A DNA stretch of 7,588 bases, taken from Saprospiraceae bacterium. GTDB lineage: Bacteria > Bacteroidota > Bacteroidia > Chitinophagales > Saprospiraceae. The position numbers and the translations under genes are program-made. The notes below the pieces were generated by a model. The model was not told where the DNA came from and did not search any database. It saw only the letters and a list, made by a program, of their open reading frames with translations. The stretch lies in the NCBI GenBank assembly GCA_027009605.1, contig JALVCY010000600.1:1-7588 (forward strand), in the 5' to 3' direction. Below are positions 5,806 through 7,588 of this stretch, in pieces. The first letter of the stretch is position 1, and the number at the start of each line of letters is the position of its first letter.

Positions 5806-5978
5806 ACACAAATAAATAACTCAAGTTTCGGTAGTCAAAAATGCCCGTGGTTATTGGATTCTTGTTTGTCAAAGCAAAGAAAGCCTACCTTTATTCAGAG
5901 TCTTTTCTGTTTTACTAGCGTTGAATCATCTATTTTTCTTGTAATCCTTTGGTGTTCAATGCCTTTGGCTTTCAATTT

Positions 5979-6026
5979 GCCCTTCGGGCGTTCAAGAGCC
6001 TTCGGCGCCCGCCTGCTGCCGGCAGG
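5979..6026. repeat. Cluster of GC-rich palindromes (REP-like)
   Basis: Three small hairpins stand close together in otherwise AT-rich DNA: GCCCTTCGGGC (5979-5989), GCCTTCGGC (5998-6006) and CCTGC-TGCCG-GCAGG (6012-6026). Each is preceded or followed by TTCAA (5971, 5991, 6027). CCTGCCGGCAGG-like palindromes are common dispersed intergenic repeats in bacteria. Whether this copy is dispersed cannot be judged from one window. The cluster could also form a terminator, but no T run follows on either strand. Confidence 0.5.
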
Positions 6027-6056
6027 TTCAAGTTGCAAGATTTCTTTCCTGCCTAG

Positions 6057-6096
6057 CCGTTATACCGTTAAACCGCTACACCGATGTACCGAAACT
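6057..6096 (+). repeat. Degenerate octanucleotide tandem repeat (five units)
   Basis: Five consecutive 8-base units each begin CCG: CCGTTATA, CCGTTAAA, CCGCTACA, CCGATGTA and CCGAAACT. The CCG phase is exact over 40 bases while positions 4-8 vary. No reading frame uses it plausibly. It is similar in style to the 7-base repeat before the MmcQ/YjbR gene but different in sequence. Confidence 0.6.
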
Positions 6097-6139
6097 TAAG
6101 TAAATAACAAAACCTTACACTTACTTTCCCACAGATAAA

Positions 6140-6301
6140 TTATCTAAAGAACCAATATTGAATGTTACCTTCATCGTGCTGATGCTTTTTTTTATAATGG
6201 CTGAGTTTACTCCTAAAAGTATTCTGCTCCAAAACTGCCAAATCCCCAAAATTCACCTCGGCCTTTCTTTCCTGAAAACCCGGCAGCAGATTAATCACCA
6301 T
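6140..6301 (-). CDS. Doubtful 53-residue reading frame after the T9SS protein
   Basis: An ATG at 6299-6301 overlaps the end of the propeller gene (ATGGTGA) and opens a frame of 53 residues, beginning 'MVINLLPGFQERKAEVNF' and ending 'HQHDEGNIQYWFFR'. The product would be small, basic and His/Lys-rich, without signal peptide or membrane helix. The overlap could give translational coupling, and the composition looks protein-like, but there is no ribosome-binding site, no recognised family and no second line of evidence. It may be chance or a remnant of a longer gene. Confidence 0.25.
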   Translation of the reverse strand: MVINLLPGFQERKAEVNFGDLAVLEQNTFRSKLSHYKKKHQHDEGNIQYWFFR

Positions 6302-7588
6302 TGCAAAACAACCAGCTTATCAACATAGACCTTACCCGAATCCCGGTTAATAATCCTTACCAAGTAAGTACCGGTTTGTAGCCCGTTTAAAGTAAGCGGT
6401 TCTTGTGCCGGATGCCGGCTTTTGGTGAACAGCCTTTTTCCCGCAAGGGTGAAAATACCTATCTCTATATATGTCGCGGATGGGTTTAGGCCTTGAATGT
6501 ATAAGCTATTGGTTGTCAATGGATTAGGGTATAGATTTAGATCTATTGAGATAGTTGGTGCGGTACTAACGATGGTGTTGTTTTTTGCGATAATTCCAGC
6601 TGCGCCGCACACCCAAATATGGTCGGTGGTGCCATCATTGATCAAAGCCATCTTGGCAAGTCCGAACGGTGCTTGGTAGATTAGATTCCAAGAATTACCG
6701 CCATCGGTTGTTTGATAGCAGACACCATTTGTTGATGTGCCACCGATGACCCATCCGTTTTGATTGTCTAAAAATAAAACATTTCGCCAGTAAGATTTGA
6801 CGGGTAGATGGATGGTTGACCAAGACGAGCCGCCATCCGTAGTGTGCTTAAGAACGTCGGTATAGCCGCTTTCCAAGACATAGCCTTCGGATTCATTGAT
6901 AAAACTAAGACCCGCAAATCCCTGGGTCGAAGAGAGAAAAGTGGAAGTCCAATTTGCCCCGCCATCAATGGTTTTCATCATACCGCCATACGCTGAAGCC
7001 GCATAGCCTACTGAATTGGATGGGAAAGCCAGGTTGTTATATCTATCATTTTCGGAAGTACTGATATCCGTCCAGTTTTGACCATGGTCATCGGAGACGA
7101 ATACGGCCCCGGATGTTCCGCTGACAAAAATCTTGTTACTTCCCGGAGGAGCACTAAAATCCAATAGCTCAGAAGTGGAAGGAAATACTTGTGTCGTCCA
7201 GTTTTGTCCCCCGTCTGTGGTCTTCAACAGACCGTCTTTTCCGGTGAGCATAAATTCATTTTCTGAAAAGAAATAAACGTCATAAAACGAAGCAAATTCT
7301 TCCTTTTTATCGGAAATGTCCAGCCAGTTTAGCCCACCATCTAAGGTTTTTAAGATGGTCCGGTCAGCTCCGACTGCGACTCCAACTTGGTCATTGTAAA
7401 ACACAATATTGGCAAGGCTATTTTTATTGGCATAGAGAAGGTCTTGCCAAGTAGTTCCGTCAAAATGAAAGATACTTCTATAAGCCCCTGCAATCCAAGC
7501 TTTGCCGTTGGGCAGTGAGTGAATTCCGCTGACATTACGTGCATAATGGAGATTAATTCCTTGCGTCCAAGTGACTCCGGCATCGGTA
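6295..7588 (-). CDS. Secreted Asp-box beta-propeller protein with T9SS C-terminal sorting domain (N-terminal part outside window)
   Basis: The last 430 residues of an exported protein; the frame is open to the right-hand end of the window, so the start is not seen. The visible part consists of repeats resembling YCF48/BNR (Asp-box) propeller blades. Clear boxes are TDAGVTW, TLDGGLNW, TTDGGQNW, SDDHGQNW, TIDGGANW, TTDGGSSW and TTDGGNSW, plus a degenerate FDGTTW. The box tryptophans fall at visible residues 7, 47, 88, 130, 172, 213, 256 and 300, every 40-44 residues, one per blade. From about residue 346 comes a type A Por secretion (T9SS) sorting domain: 'LNLYPNPLTTNSLYIQGL', then 'TLAGKRLF', 'LQTGTYLVRI' and 'KVYVDKLVVLQW'. 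The protein is therefore expected to cross the outer membrane by T9SS and be released or anchored on the surface, the domain being cleaved. Its ligand or enzymatic role, if any, is unknown; binding or adhesion is a guess. Confidence 0.93.
   Translation of the reverse strand, partial: TDAGVTWTQGINLHYARNVSGIHSLPNGKAWIAGAYRSIFHFDGTTWQDLLYANKNSLANIVFYNDQVGVAVGADRTILKTLDGGLNWLDISDKKEEFASFYDVYFFSENEFMLTGKDGLLKTTDGGQNWTTQVFPSTSELLDFSAPPGSNKIFVSGTSGAVFVSDDHGQNWTDISTSENDRYNNLAFPSNSVGYAASAYGGMMKTIDGGANWTSTFLSSTQGFAGLSFINESEGYVLESGYTDVLKHTTDGGSSWSTIHLPVKSYWRNVLFLDNQNGWVIGGTSTNGVCYQTTDGGNSWNLIYQAPFGLAKMALINDGTTDHIWVCGAAGIIAKNNTIVSTAPTISIDLNLYPNPLTTNSLYIQGLNPSATYIEIGIFTLAGKRLFTKSRHPAQEPLTLNGLQTGTYLVRIINRDSGKVYVDKLVVLQW

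Larger units (their letters stand above)
5608..6139. other. Gene-poor stretch with hairpins and short repeats
   Basis: No convincing gene was found in these 532 bases. A plus-strand frame spanning 5653-6099 has no recognisable domain and an unnatural composition. Minus-strand frames around 5690-5790 and 5890-6060 are open for 40-60 codons without an ATG near their beginnings; they could be gene debris or a conserved non-coding repeat. Visible structure: GGGGTAGCAG/CTGCATCCCC, an interrupted hairpin (5737-5758); an AT hairpin (5780-5805); GC-rich hairpins (5979-6026); and an 8-base tandem repeat (6057-6096). The 5' leader of the DUF4339-type gene must lie at the left end of this region. Confidence 0.5.

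Noticed and set aside
5653..6099. Plus-strand 148-codon frame
   Set aside because: No recognisable domain; its sequence is made largely of hairpins and the 8-base repeat, and it overlaps the opposite-strand leader of the DUF4339-type gene.
6174..6194. CATC-GTGCT-GATG followed by a run of eight T's as a plus-strand terminator
   Set aside because: The stem is only four base pairs and no plus-strand gene precedes it.

Overview
The window looks like a chromosomal segment from a Bacteroidetes bacterium, probably a flavobacterium-like member. The clearest marker is the right-hand gene: a secreted repeat protein ending in a type IX secretion (Por) C-terminal sorting domain, a system essentially confined to this phylum. 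Weak Shine-Dalgarno sequences and AT-rich intergenic DNA with short tandem repeats fit the same assignment.

Left block (1-3135, plus strand): the 3' end of an RND efflux permease overlaps a TolC-type outer-membrane factor, the end of a tripartite efflux operon whose periplasmic adaptor would lie outside the window. Then come a membrane-anchored protein with a plausible transglutaminase-like Cys-His-Asp triad, a four-copy 7-bp tandem repeat, and an MmcQ/YjbR-family protein.

Middle block (about 3136-5610, minus strand, visibly more AT-rich): this reads like an accessory array. In transcription order it holds a GYF_2/DUF4339-type membrane protein, a spacer element (E2, 4851-4912), a translationally coupled pair of a 99-aa three-helix membrane protein and an ABC ATPase, a second spacer element (E1, 3756-3882), and a decayed lipoprotein gene with apparent frameshifts. 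E1 and E2 share exact end motifs (GGCAACGGT at one end, TTGTTA at the other, plus strand) around different imperfect palindromes, lie in the same orientation, and sit at gene boundaries. This resembles an integron attC cassette array or another modular repeat-bounded array. No integrase is visible and the attC boxes match only at the AAC/GTT triplets, so this remains a hypothesis.

Right block (about 5610-7588): about 500 bp without a convincing gene holds several hairpins and a degenerate 8-bp tandem repeat. After it come a doubtful 53-aa frame and the partial T9SS-exported beta-propeller protein on the minus strand. Its visible part has eight regularly spaced Asp-box-like repeats followed by the sorting domain.

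No rRNA, tRNA, CRISPR array, intact insertion sequence or complete mobile-element enzyme was recognised.
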